From the NCBI GenBank assembly GCA_017506865.1, contig JAFCMP010000538.1, forward strand, positions 372,001 through 436,000: a stretch of DNA of 64,000 nucleotides, read 5' to 3'. Of this stretch, positions 9,802-20,800 are shown one piece after another; position 1 is the first letter of the stretch; each line of letters opens with the position of its first letter. The position numbers were made by a program, and so were the translations under genes. Under the pieces are notes generated by a model. It worked only from the letters and a program-made list of their open reading frames with translations, ran no database searches and had not been told where the DNA came from. The stretch comes from Tribonema minus. Lineage: Eukaryota > Sar > Xanthophyceae > Tribonematales > Tribonemataceae.

Positions 9802-11082
9802 AGTTGCCACAGATTGCAACCAGTCACCCAGTCACTGACAGTGAGCATTGGACATGCTCAGACTAGGTTGCATCCTGCCTTGGTTTTAAGTTTGTGAAAA
9901 TGGAACAGTACCATTTTTGCATCCTGCCTTGGCTTTAGGTTTGCGAAAATGGAACAGTACCATTTTTTGCAAAAAAGGGGCCCCGGGAGAGAAATGGGGG
10001 ACCTGACTGAAATTTTCAAAAGTTGATGTTTCAGAACCCCAAGTCACTCAAAACAGTATTGAGTTGATGCAGCTCAGTGAAGCCTGCAAGATATATCCCC
10101 TTATATAGGCACGTCAGCGAACAGCAACAGCTGATGAGTCAATTCCTTGGGACAGTTCCATGGAAAAGGCCTGAGTGCGGTCTCAGAGAGGTTTATTCTC
10201 GTAGAGAGTTTATTCTCGTGCCGAGTACGGCTGGGCACTTCGGGTGCGCGGCAGCCGCTCCCGTGGCTCCTACAAGAGCTGATATGTAGCGGCGCGGCAT
10301 TCGAATGGTCAACAGCGTCACCTTGACAAGAGGGTACAGTGAAACCTTTGTCAATGCTGGTGAGGCAGGCGTCAGTCACCTGGCAGGTGCAGCAGCCTTA
10401 GGCAAACGTACAGCTAAAAACGTTGCCCAGACCCAAAGTATGTATGCCACCTCTGTGAGTTGCAGAGCAGTGGATTGGTCTTGCCAGATTGTGGCAGTTG
10501 CTCACAAGTTAGGACCATAGTGGCGTAATCAAGATAGCCTAGGCATCCGCCGGGAAGCGGGGGTTGCAGGCTCAGTCTGTCATGCAATTGACAGAAGCGG
10601 TGCGTGACGAGCAACGCAAGTTGCAAGTCGAAAGTTACGTAACCTGCTATAGCATACGCGCAGTATGAGGAAAGCTCAGACATGAATCTGAACAGTTACA
10701 GATCTTGCTGGAAAAGCTACCTAGGCTGCCCGAACCAGATTTTGAGGTGAGATGGTGCAGTACCATTCTCATTCAGGTTGTACGCGCGGCGAACGTGCTC
10801 GCAGCTCGCCTGTCCCTCATAATCTTCAAGTGCGATATAGTTGTGGGGACTCTAAGTTTGAGTCACACCTGAGGCCGGGAACTCCCTTTTCCTGAAGAGA
10901 GGATTCACCTGAACAGCAGGTTTGCCTCCCGGGTTGTTAATGGGGTTTCCAACCAGTTAATATTGGCCTCCATGCCTAGTAGTGCACTAAGTGCGGGCAT
11001 GCTGCAAATATCACAAAGCAAGGTCCTATGCGTCGAGCTTGAACTCCGCATCGAGGGCGATGCTCAGCAAAAAAGGGGGATC
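9802..11082 (+). other. 3' noncoding region of the LTR element
   Basis: Where pol would sit, 1.28 kb lack a convincing ORF. A 48-bp unit containing CATCCTGCCTTGG...GTACCATTTTT occurs twice in tandem at about 9868-9966, and GTTTATTCTCGT occurs twice at 10190-10218. The end, AAAAAAGGGGGA (11070-11081), is the polypurine tract next to the 3' LTR. Confidence 0.65.
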
Positions 11083-11493
11083 TGATACGGCTTGGGGGTA
11101 GATTGAGGACCAGTTATACCTCATAGTGAGGCCAGGTCATAGTCAGACCTGGCTGGTCATCTTAGACCTGAAATAGGTGCCTAGAGCTGCACTTGACCCC
11201 AGTTGATTCAGGTGCAATTAGCTCAGGTCACATGCCAAAGGGCACATCAGTATAGTGTGCACAGCTTCAGAACCTAGGAACCTTGCTGCAACAGCGGCAA
11301 GTAGCAGAGAACAACTGTACCAAGACATCCAGGCCCCAAGCCTTCTCTCCGCATTGACAATAAGACATCCCCCGGTGAGCCTTGCGTTCGCATCAGTAAC
11401 ACATCAACTTGTTCTCTGGAGCTCGTCTCCATGTTTTGCTCTTCCAGCTTGCTAGCTTGCATTTATGACAGCATCACATGGTAGCCTGTTTCA
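11083..11493 (+). repeat. 3' LTR, 411 bp
   Basis: Same length and termini as the 5' LTR, followed by target duplication CTAA. The LTR end and first host bases (AGCCTGTTTCACTAATTAGT onward, about 38 bp) are repeated immediately downstream (11484-11559), a small tandem duplication across the insertion junction made after integration. Confidence 0.92.
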
Positions 11494-11553
11494 CTAATTA
11501 GTAATCAGGGTTAGCCCCTAGCCTGTTTCACTAATTAGTAATCAGGGTTAGCC

Positions 11554-11585
11554 CCTAACCCTAACCCTAGTCCAAACCCTAACCG
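11554..11585. repeat. Interstitial telomere-like tract at the right flank of the LTR element
   Basis: CCCTAACCCTAACCCTAG followed by degenerate units. With the CCCTAA units at 6615-6675 on the left, it shows that the LTR element inserted into a degenerate telomere-like patch. Confidence 0.75.
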
Positions 11586-11930
11586 TGCCACCAGTCATAA
11601 CTTGTTGCGGATTAGGGTTGTGCACTTAGTTGAGAGGTTGACTTGCCATCAGAGAGTTCCAGGCACCAGGGCTCTCAATATGATGTTTCTATGTGTTTGT
11701 TTCAAACCTTTATATTTGTAGCTCCACTATAGTAATTACCCCTAGGCCCTGGCTGGCCAGAGATTGAGAGTGTTACACTCAGTCTTGTCTTCGCGGTCGC
11801 CCAATACCGGTGCGCCCGACGCTCGCGCCGCGACTGGGCGGGTGGGGCATGTCCCATTCGTACCAACGCGGTGCAATCGTGCAAGTGTGCTGCGCGTCGC
11901 CCTTGCCGACTTCCTCCTGCAACTGTGCCG

Positions 11931-12053
11931 CCGCCGCCGGCTCGCCGCCTGGGCAGCCGGATACAGGAGTGCGGTTGTTAGAGGAAGGCGGCGGCCAGCA
12001 GCCGCCGCCGGTCAGTCACGCATCCGGCTGCACAGGCGGCGAGCCGGCGGCGG
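11931..12053. repeat. Long near-perfect inverted repeat (hairpin)
   Basis: The arm 11931-11962 (starting CCGCCGCCGGCTCGCCGCCT) is the reverse complement of 12022-12053 (starting ATCCGGCTGCACAGGCGGCG), with one mismatch in 32 bp and a 59-base loop. The loop itself contains GGCGGCGG/CCGCCGCC self-complementarity. It lies about 600 bp upstream of the TBC1D22 start. It could be a small foldback element, a structured transcript or a cruciform; nothing decides between these. Confidence 0.7.
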
Positions 12054-12646
12054 ACTACTCTTCCTGGAATCCGCTAGAGCAAGACTGAGGGAAGCCCTCA
12101 CCCAGGCATTGGACTGTGCAGCTATAGGTGTGAGGAACATGATGCTTCTACATTTACTCAGGTAATCTCTAACTTGTCTCTGTCCACTCTCTCTGTCTCT
12201 CTCTCTTTCTTGCCCCATTGCACTAAGAGTCAGCTTCAGCATAGCATCTCACTCATCCCACATTACACATCATCACATACCACGGCCATGACATTTCATT
12301 CACACTGCAGTGAGAGAGGCGGTAGCGCAGGCACGTACCACGCCCTCGCTGGTTTGCTGGTTGATAGCAAACTTGTCTACCTGGACATCAAGCTGCATAT
12401 TCACTGCTGACCGCCGACGTCTGTCACGTTTTCGGCATCGCCTTCGCATACTTGAAGCCCAATATCGCTGGAGCTCTGACGTGAGGGCGCGACTTACATC
12501 GCGAATTCTTCAGGCGACCTGGATCGCGAGCCGTCAAACTTCATCTAGCGACGTAACAGAAGATCAACGTTGTCAGCGTGCGTGTGTGCGCTAGCGCAGA
12601 GCAGATCATAGCACATCAAGGACCGCACAGAATCCTCGACATTCTC
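12054..12646 (+). promoter_or_regulatory. Upstream region / 5' UTR of the TBC1D22 gene
   Basis: Noncoding, with a CT-rich tract at about 12170-12215 (repeated CTCT/TGTC) typical of a pyrimidine-rich initiator region. An in-frame ATG at 12578 also precedes the chosen start. No TATA box is obvious. Confidence 0.35.
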
Positions 12647-15600
12647 ATGAGCGACGGCGCTCAAGCAGACGACGCTGCCTCCCATGATCCCTCCCACCAG
12701 GCTGAGCCTGCTGCATCTGGCACTTTAGATAGCTTCTTCAGGAGACTTGGGCACGGCCAGGCGAGCAGGATCTGGGGAGGGGGAGCGAGGGCCTCTCAGC
12801 AGCAATCCCAGCAGCACAGGCCCAAGGCTCAGCACCACCACGCTACACCCCCTTCCAGCCGAGCTGCGCGAACTCCTGACCGAGCCAGGCAGCATTCCGC
12901 CACGGAACCACCATCTCAGCAGCCGCAGCAGCAGCAACAGCAGCAGCACGCTGAGCTCAGCCCTCCCCGTTCACCCCCGCAGTCAAAGAGCGTGGCAGCG
13001 AGCGCGCCGTGGATGTCCCCCCCCCAGAGCAGGACGCCGCCTCCAGCGCCCCCCCCGTCGTCGGCGCGGCAGCAGACGCCCGGCAGCAGCAGCAGCAGCG
13101 CGCGCGGCGCGCCCCCGCCGCCGCACGCCGATGGCGCCGGCCTCCAGTCCCGGCCGAGCTTCAGAGACAGCAAGTACAGCGAGATCCTCGGTGCAGACGT
13201 GGTCTCTCTGCCCGATCTTCGCCGCCTGGCCTGGAACGGCGTGCCGCCCGCCTACCGGCCCACCGTCTGGAAGCTGCTGTGCGGCTACATGCCGGCGAAC
13301 CGTGACCGCCGCGCCGCGGCGCTCGCGCGCAAGCGCCGCGAGTACGCCGAGGCCGTCGCCGCGCACTTCGCCGCCGCCGCGGACGCCGCGCGCAGCGCTC
13401 AGGAGCAGGCGCTGCTGCGCCAGATCCTGGTGGACATCCCGCGCACCGCGCCGGACGCGCCGCTGTTCGCGGAGGTCGCCGCCGTGCAGCGCAGCATGAC
13501 GCGCGCGCTCTACGTCTGGGCGCAGCGCCACCCCGCGAGCGGCTACGTGCAGGGCATCAACGACCTGCTCACGCCGTTCTACGTGGTGTTTCTGGGGGAG
13601 CACGTCGTGGGGGGGGAGGGGGGGGGGGCGGGGGCGGCGGCGGCGGCGGCGGCGGCGGCGCTTCCGGAGGAGGCGCTCAAGGAGATTGAGGCTGACGCGT
13701 ATTGGTGTCTGACGAAGCTGTTGGACAATATACAGGTGGGTCGTTGCATCCGTGAATTTCTGTACCAGGTATGTTCTAGGTATGTACTAGTCAAGTGCAG
13801 GTGAATTAGTAGATGCATGGTGTTGCTGGCCCCAGTCTTACAGTCGATTGTAGGCTGTATGTAGCCGAGCCAGCTGCTGGCTGGTGCAGAGGACGGCAGC
13901 TCCTGTATGATGACGCACAAGCCGTGCGCGCGTTGCAGTAGTCATCATGCAGTGCAGTACAGTACGGCACAGTACAGTGCAATTCAGCACAGTACCGTGC
14001 AGTCCAGAGCACACAGATGTCTGGAGACACAGTCACGAGTACCCTGTGTTCTGTGCAGGCGATGAGTGCTGTGTTCAGTAGGCCAAGTGCCTGCCCAAAA
14101 CAAGTGGTGGCCTTTTCGATTGGGCACTCAGGTTGCGCAGTGAAGCCAGTGAAACATACACAGTCAGCAACACCGGTACTGAGCAGTTGATAGATCGAGC
14201 CGTTCCGATGTGAACTGCTGCCGGTTGTTGGGTCTGTTTTGTTCATGTTGAAGTTGAAGTAGGGAAACGGGTGAACATGTCCTCCGCGCTTACGACTGGA
14301 CTAACCGCTAGCGGAGGAACAAAGTCTCCTCATGTGCGGAGTGCAGTCAGAAGTTTCTTGTGAAGTTATGCACAGCCAGCGCCAGTGGCTGCCGCCACCA
14401 CGACATTGGCACTGCTGTATGACGTGCCTGCGTGACGCGACAGAGTTGACTTTCAGTAGACCACTGACCGTAGGTAGGTGTATAGCACCAGACCCGCACG
14501 GTAGCCTGTTGAAGTTATGTTAGGCTCTTCTTGGCAGCTCATGCAGTTCTACCAAAGCGAACGATGAGTTCGTATTACTCCACGTGGCTGGTATCAACAG
14601 CATCATGAGGTTACGGTCGCCATGTTATAGTTTTAAAAAGCGACAGCGCATGCAGGCAGCAGTGCTCAAAAGCACCGCTGCTGCTCAACCAGCTACAGCA
14701 GTGGTTGAACACCCAGCAAGGAGGGTCAGGTGCAACTGTATGTGGCTCAGACCCTCTGCACTGCTTTGTCGCGTGCAACATGAGGCACCTTGCGCAGCAC
14801 TCGGCCAGCTCCTGCAGCTGAAGTCATTCGACATGCTGTTGCTTTGGCTGATGCTGTGCCTGTGCTTTACAGCAGGCTGCCGCACATTGACCAGCACATT
14901 GACCATTTCACCCAGGCAGCTCTCAATGACTATGCTACCTCATGAAAAACGGTGCCGCAACTTCAAGTAGACCTGTTGAAGTAAGTGAACAGCACCCTCA
15001 CCCCCCGGCTCTCCCCCTCTGGTGCTGCATGCCAAGATCACTACAGCCAGCTTGCATGAGTTGAAGGTTTGCAAAGCCGCCGCAACTGCAACGCACGGTG
15101 CTGCGCTCGGCGGACCCGCACGCACATGCGCGAATCGTCCGCGCATGTTTTCTCTCCGGTTGTCGTCTCTAAATAGCCCTGCTGGTTCTCAATACGCTGT
15201 GAGGTGGGGTCAATACACATATACCCTCAAGCCAAATCCCTTCCATGCCACCGCCGGCGTAGCCGCCGGTGCCGCACTGCAAGATCTTCTAGACAGCAAT
15301 GCTGCAGCACATTGTAATGCTACCAATGTTACGCAGCCGGCCCGTATTCTCCCCTCCGCACTGCTGGGCCGCCGCCGCTGCCGTCACCGCTGCGGATCAA
15401 TACCCGGCCATGCAGCTGTGGCTGCAGTGCATGCTGCTGACATCGATGCTTACATACGCCACCCTCTGCGCCGCCGCCGCTGCCGCCGCTGTCGTCATCG
15501 CAGGATCACTACACAGCCATGCAGCTAGGGCTGCAGCGCATGCTGCTGCTGACACCCATGCTTATATACCCCACCCTCTGCGCTGCCGCAGCTGCTGCCG

Positions 15601-16361
15601 TCATCGCCACTACACAGCCATGCAGCTAGGGCTGCAGCGCATGCTGCTGCTGACACCCATGCTTACATACCGCACCCTCTGTGCTGCCGGCGCCGCTGTC
15701 GTCATCGCAGGATCACTACACGGCCATGCAGCCGGGGCTGCAGCGCATGCTGCTGCTGACACCCATGCTTATATACCCCACCCTCTGCGCTGCCGCAGCT
15801 GCTGCCGTCGTCGCCACTACACAGCCATGCAGCTAGGGCTGCAGCGCATGCTGCTGCTGACACCCATGCTTACATACCCCGCCCTCTGCGCTGCCGCCGC
15901 CGCCGCCGCCGCCATCGCCATTGCAGGATCACTACACGGCCATGCAGCCGGGGCTGCAGCGTATGGTGCTGCGCCTAGAGGAGCTCGTGCGGCGCATCGA
16001 CCTTGACCTGCACGCGCACCTTGCAGCGGAAGGCGTGCAGTTCATTCAGTTTGCGTTCCGCTGGATGAACTGCCTGCTTATGCGCGAGCTGCCGCTGCCG
16101 GCGATCGTGCGCGCGTGGGACACGTACCTCTCGGAGGAGGACGGGGGCTTCGAGTCGTTCCACGTGTATGTGTGCGCGGCGCTGCTGTGCAAGTTCTCGC
16201 CGGCGCTGCTGCGGCTCGATTTCGCGGCGCTCGTGCTGTTCTTGCAGGATATGCCGACGCGCGCGTGGTCGGAGGCGGACGTTGAGCCGCTGCTGAGCCA
16301 GGCGTATATACTGAGCACGCTGTTTGAGAACTCGAGCGCGCATCTGAATGTCACCAGCTGA
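12647..16361 (+). CDS. TBC1D22: TBC1D22-type Rab GTPase-activating protein, two exons, 507 aa
   Basis: Exon 1 is 12647-13735 and exon 2 is 15927-16361; both junctions are phase 0 (TACAG|GTGGGT, ATTGCAG|GATCAC). The first ~185 residues are low complexity (Gln/Pro/Ser/Ala). Then comes a full TBC domain: LRRLAWNGVPPAYRPTVWKL, LCGYMPANRDRRAA, the arginine-finger motif IxxDxxR (ILVDIPR, about residue 265) and the glutamine finger in GYVQGIND (about 300). Exon 2 carries LEELVRRID, FAFRWMNCLLMREL, VRAWDTYLSEEDG and FLQDMPTRAW, in the order of human TBC1D22A/B. Such proteins stimulate GTP hydrolysis by Rab GTPases in Golgi/endomembrane traffic. MSDGAQ at 12647 is chosen as start; an in-frame ATG at 12578 would add 23 residues. 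A poly-Ala run interrupts the domain where animal proteins have a variable insert. The 2.2-kb intron holds a six-copy exon-echo array. Confidence 0.93.
13940..14012. repeat. CAGTAC/CAGTRC microsatellite-like tract
   Basis: Repeated GCAGTACAGTACGGCACAGT-type words within the TBC1D22 intron. Imperfect 5-10 bp periodicity, no coding potential. Confidence 0.6.
15390..15990 (+). repeat. Exon-echo array: six tandem copies of the exon 2 start in the TBC1D22 intron
   Basis: The true exon 2 start (ATTGCAG|GATCACTACACGGCCATGCAG) at 15927 is preceded by five copies at about 15396, 15503, 15606, 15711 and 15814 (period 103-113 bp). Each copy has (GATC)ACTACACRGCCATGCAG, GGGCTGCAGCGCATGCTGCT and a CCCTCTGCGCTGCCGC tail. 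The copies at 15503 and 15711 keep an intact CGCAG|GATCAC acceptor. Downstream parts of each unit come from intron sequence, so the duplicated segment spans the intron-exon junction. Confidence 0.88.
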
Positions 16362-17840
16362 TTCTTGTTGGTGTGCCGGTTGAGGGGGGGCTGCTGCTGG
16401 CGTTTGCATTGCTGGTGAACGTTTTGGCGTGTAAGCCTCATCGCAGAAGCTTGGCAAGTTCTAGTATGTTGATTTCAGTGTTGGCTCAGCGGTGACGCTC
16501 CACAAAACTTCGTTGGGGTTCCACGGGCGACATATGATTCTGGTATGTAGCCAGCATCAGACTGTTTGCGTACACAAGCGTCCATGAGACGAATGTGCAA
16601 ACGCTTAATTCACCATTGCGTTGGCAACACGACAGCAGGACATTGTTGTAGCTGCATGAGTATTGGCAACACACAGGCCTAAAAAGGAGAGTCTCTCTAG
16701 CGACAGGTCCTTAAGCGGCACCATACAGATGCGCGCATAAGCCGGTACAGAGGCAGGCATTGTCTCGCTGTGAATGCCTGAGGGGTTCACGTGCCAATAT
16801 CGCCTGAGGCGCCATGCATGTGCTGAACAGCAGCTTGTGGGGCACAAAAAGGGGACATGGTAAATATTTACAAGACACACGCAGAGACGCGCACACACTG
16901 CTGCATTTAGCTGCCAACAGTGACTCCCCACGTGCATGGGTACTCGCAACCTTGGGAAAACCTACATACCATCAAAGTACTCCAACTTTACAGGGAAGCT
17001 AAGCGTGGGACCTGAACAGGGCCCCCTGAACCCCCCCCTCACACCCCCTCTTTCACCCTTCCATCTGCACTGGCGCTGTGCCACAAGAGAGGAGGGCCTC
17101 TGCATGACCGTGCAAGCTGTCTCTCTACTCTTCCGCCCAGCAGGAAATACAATAACCCAGAGGCTTTAAACCAAAACGTCTACCTCCGCCCCCCCCCCCG
17201 CCCCCCTACCCCCTGCGTCGCACCTAGCTGCGCACGCGTCAAATCTGCCCCCTCAGTGTCGGAGATGAGCCTGTATCGGGCCACACGATCTGTGTGAGCC
17301 CCGCTGCTCCGCATTATGTGCCCGGCGTTGCGCACGGTCCGCTTCAAGTTGAAGTGCTGTGCTCCCCCCCCCTTCCCCTGCCTGCGCCACCCCCCAAAAT
17401 CACCAGCCTTGCTGCCTCCGACGTGACAGCGACCATGTGCTGTTGAGCCGGGCAGCACAGCTCTCCCCCCAACAGACCCCCCCATCCAAACCCTAGCCTA
17501 ATGTCAAGTGCCGGAGCTACCGCTGCGCCGCCGCCGCCGATCGCTGCCCGTGTCGCCGCCGTTGCTGCCGCCACCAATACCACCGCTGCCGCTGCCGCTG
17601 CCGTAAAAGACCACATGGGCCTGCGAGCCCCCCAAGTGCCATCACATTGTCAGCAGAGCTCAAAGGGGTGCCAGTTTGCTGAACCCAGGAAACTACCACC
17701 ATGCGCACCGACAGACCACATCCACATTGGTGGCCGCCGCTGCCGCCGCTGCGTTGACCCCTGCGCGGCGGCAGTTACACCTGTGACTGTCGACAGCTAC
17801 ACCTGTAACTGATGGCAGTTACATCTGTAACTGACGGCAG
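16362..17840. other. Intergenic region between convergent TBC1D22 and aureochrome genes
   Basis: No gene supported. It has C-rich tracts (17020-17060, 17185-17215) and a short tandem repeat at 17768-17845 built from GCAGTTACAYCTGTAACTGA (about three units, partly palindromic), abutting the aureochrome stop codon. A GCC-repeat stretch at 17510-17600 is open in several frames but not recognisable. Confidence 0.6.
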
Positions 17841-20800
17841 TTACATGGACGCGGCGTCGTCCTCGTCGGCATCGTCGTAGATGTCATCGCTGTCGCCCAT
17901 CATGATCTCAAGCACGTCCGGAGCGGGCGGGTTGTCCACGGGGTGCTGTATGCCCACGTAGTTGATGACCTTGCCCTCGGCGTTGCGCAGCGGGCTCACA
18001 AAGACAAAGTTCCAGAACGACTCTCCGCTGGCGTTGTAGTTGCGCAGGAACTGCAGCAGTGGGGGGGGGGGGGGTCAGAGTTTGAGTCAGAGTTGGGTGG
18101 GCTTGTGAAGTTCAGGTTACAGAAGACCTTTTAATGCTGGTGCTGAGTTGGGACGAACCAAAGTGATGCGCATGCAGCCGTGCCGTGAGTCAGACTCGAG
18201 AGTCGGATGAGGGTGCTGATTCATGAATGTGAACCTGGGGATGTGCAGTAAGCTGACACGACATGATGAGATGTTGTTTTCATTACTTTTTGCGTCGTTT
18301 GGAAACGTTGTGCAGATGATCTGTGCGGGGTGAGGTGCTGAGCGCTAGCATTGGCGCAAGTAAAGATGACGCTATGTCCATGCTGGCAATCGGCGCATCA
18401 TAGGATCGCTGACCGCAGCCTCAGTCTCATTCCACAGAAAACGTACGTGAACGATGCATTAACATGTTTTCATGAACACGCACATAATCATGAACATGCG
18501 TTTATGAACATGGAAGCGAGGCTTGCGCACGTCGTAGTATCACCGCCCCCCGCACCCTCAGTCTCACACGCCAGAGGGAGAATCATGAAGGATGGCCATG
18601 AGCAGCAGCATTACTGCACAAACTCCATCCCCCACACCAGAGTTGAAGGCAACAGAGTGGTGCAACTTGAACTCACACCACGCTCATGCCCTGCCAGCCA
18701 CTTCTCTGTGACGTGAGCCAATCGCAGTTGAAGTGTGCCGCCTCACCTCTGAGCGTTACTCATCGACGGCGACGTGCCACTGGCAACGACACAAGTGTCG
18801 CACAAACACCATGGTCCGAACACGGATCAAAGCCAGCACTGCGTGTTCCAACCGTATTTTTTCCAACCATTTCTCTAAAGGTGAGCCAATTGCGGCACTA
18901 GGTTGCACGCGTGCCAGCGGCGACGTGCCACTGGCAACGATACCAGTGTCGCACGAACGCCATGGCCCGAGCACGGAGCACGGCCAGCACCGCGTGTTGC
19001 AGCTCGTGTTTCTGCTGGCCATTTCTCTGGAAGAGAGCCACATTGAGGTCAAAGCTTGCACACGTGCCAGCGGCAACGGCACTAGAGTGCGCAAACGCCA
19101 TCACCCAACAGACGCGTAACACAAACATCACACTTACCACGCTGGTGTCCCTGCCGGCTTCGATGCCACGCCGTAGCTTGCCGACGGCGTCGGGGTCCGT
19201 GTCGGGGCCCTGCAGGAAGCGGCAGTTACGCCCCAGCACCTGCAGCAGCGCTCAGCAACAGTGCCAAAAGTGGATGTGGATCAGCGCGGGGGCTGGTGGT
19301 GGTGCGGCGGGGTTTGCGCGCACGACTGCAATGATGGTCAATTGAAGTGACAAATACAAATGGTATTGAGGACTTCAACTTGAAGTGTGTCGTCTGAACA
19401 CGCGCAGCAATAGCGTGCTCGTCATGAGCATGGAAAATTGAAACGAAGAGCAATGCACGGCGCTGAGGATTTGCATCAAGCTCTCCGAGCGTGACCAGAA
19501 TTCTGGTTGATCTGACCAACTTCAAGAATCCAAGTCCGTCTTCAATATCCTTCGCCACACAGGTGCGTCACAAGCAGCAGCGCTCAGAAACCACTGCCCT
19601 TGTGCTTAAGAACAGACACGCCTACATACTTGTGCGCGACTGACGCCCGCGAGCGCACTAATTCTGTCAATGGCTGTGAAATGACTGCTGCACGCAGGTG
19701 CATCGCAGGCAGCAGCGCTCAGAGATGGCCATACCTGCGCGCGGGTGTAGCCCGTGAGCGCGATGAAACCGCTGCTGGCATAGACAATCAGATGAGAGTC
19801 GAACAGGCGCACCACAGGCAGCAGCGCTCAGACAGGACCATGCGTGAGTGCGCATACATGCATACCTGCGTACGGCTGTAGCCCCTGAGCGCAATGACTC
19901 CGTCGCTGGCATAGACTATGAGATGAGTGTCGGACAGGCGCACCACAGGCAGCAGCGCTCAGACAGGGCCATGCGTGAGTGCGCATACATGCATACTTCA
20001 AAGTACCTGCGCGCGGGAGTAGCCCGTGAGCGCGATGAAGCCGTCGCTGGCGTAGACTATGGGGCAGTCCGCCAGGGTGGGATCCGTCACACAGAACGCC
20101 GGCTGGCTCGTCTGCAAGGCCTGCAGACGTACACATCGAACACAAAAAAAGGAGAAAGATGTGATGATGAACATGAATGAATTCAAAGTTGTACAAGTTG
20201 CCTGACTTTTGCAGCAAGAACAGTCGCTGCGGTCGCGATCTGATCAGACACCGAGATTTCTTGTTTGATGAGAGGTAGCGAGGTTGTGAAGTCGAATGCC
20301 GCTGACTCGTCTGCAGGGCCTGCAGACACACACACGCAGCAAAAAACAAATGACCTCAACTTGATGCTTTGGAAAATGCGGGGACACTTCAAGCCGCGAA
20401 AATTGTCTACTGTGGTGTAGGCAAGTGGCAGACAGTCGCTGCGGTCGCGATCTGATCAGACACCGAGATTTCTTGTTTGATGAGAGGTAGCGAGGTTGTG
20501 AAGTCAAATGCCGCTGACTCGTCTGCAGGGCCTGCAGACACACACACGCAGCAAAAAACAAATGACCTCAACTTGATGCTTTGGAAAATGCGGGGACACT
20601 TCGAGCCGCGAAAATTGTCTACTGTGGTGTAGGCAAGTGGCAGCGCTCCGCAGACGTACACGGCGAAAGTTAAATGATGTGCCAATTTCAGCTGTCAAAG
20701 TTGCGGAAATCGCCCGACTTACTTAGAGATGAGAACAATCGTTTCGCTCGCAATCTGATCACATGGCCAGATTTTCTACTTGCTGAGCGGTAGCTCATGT

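Larger units (their letters stand above)
6729..11493 (+). mobile_element. Complete gag-only LTR retrotransposon (TR-GAG-like), non-autonomous
   Basis: Two 411-bp direct repeats (6729-7139 and 11083-11493) both start TGATACGG and end TGTTTCA. They differ at about five positions by eye, so the insertion is young. The 4-base flanks CTAA (6725-6728 and 11494-11497) are the target duplication (CTAAT if the first T is shared). A PBS-like TGGCACCCGTCGAC starts at 7143 and a polypurine tract lies just before the 3' LTR. The 3.94-kb interior encodes only gag-like protein: I find no protease, integrase, RT or RNase H. The element therefore needs enzymes in trans. The name TR-GAG (known from plants) is by analogy. 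Confidence 0.9.

Noticed and set aside
15390..15990. CRISPR-like regular repeats
   Set aside because: Repeats are 100+ bp with diverged copies and no unique spacers, in a eukaryotic intron.
15299..16006. A 235-codon plus-strand frame of repeated HAAGAAAHAAADTHAYIPHP-like units
   Set aside because: It is the TBC1D22 intron echo array read in a frame different from exon 2; the period gives apparent protein repeats without coding evidence.
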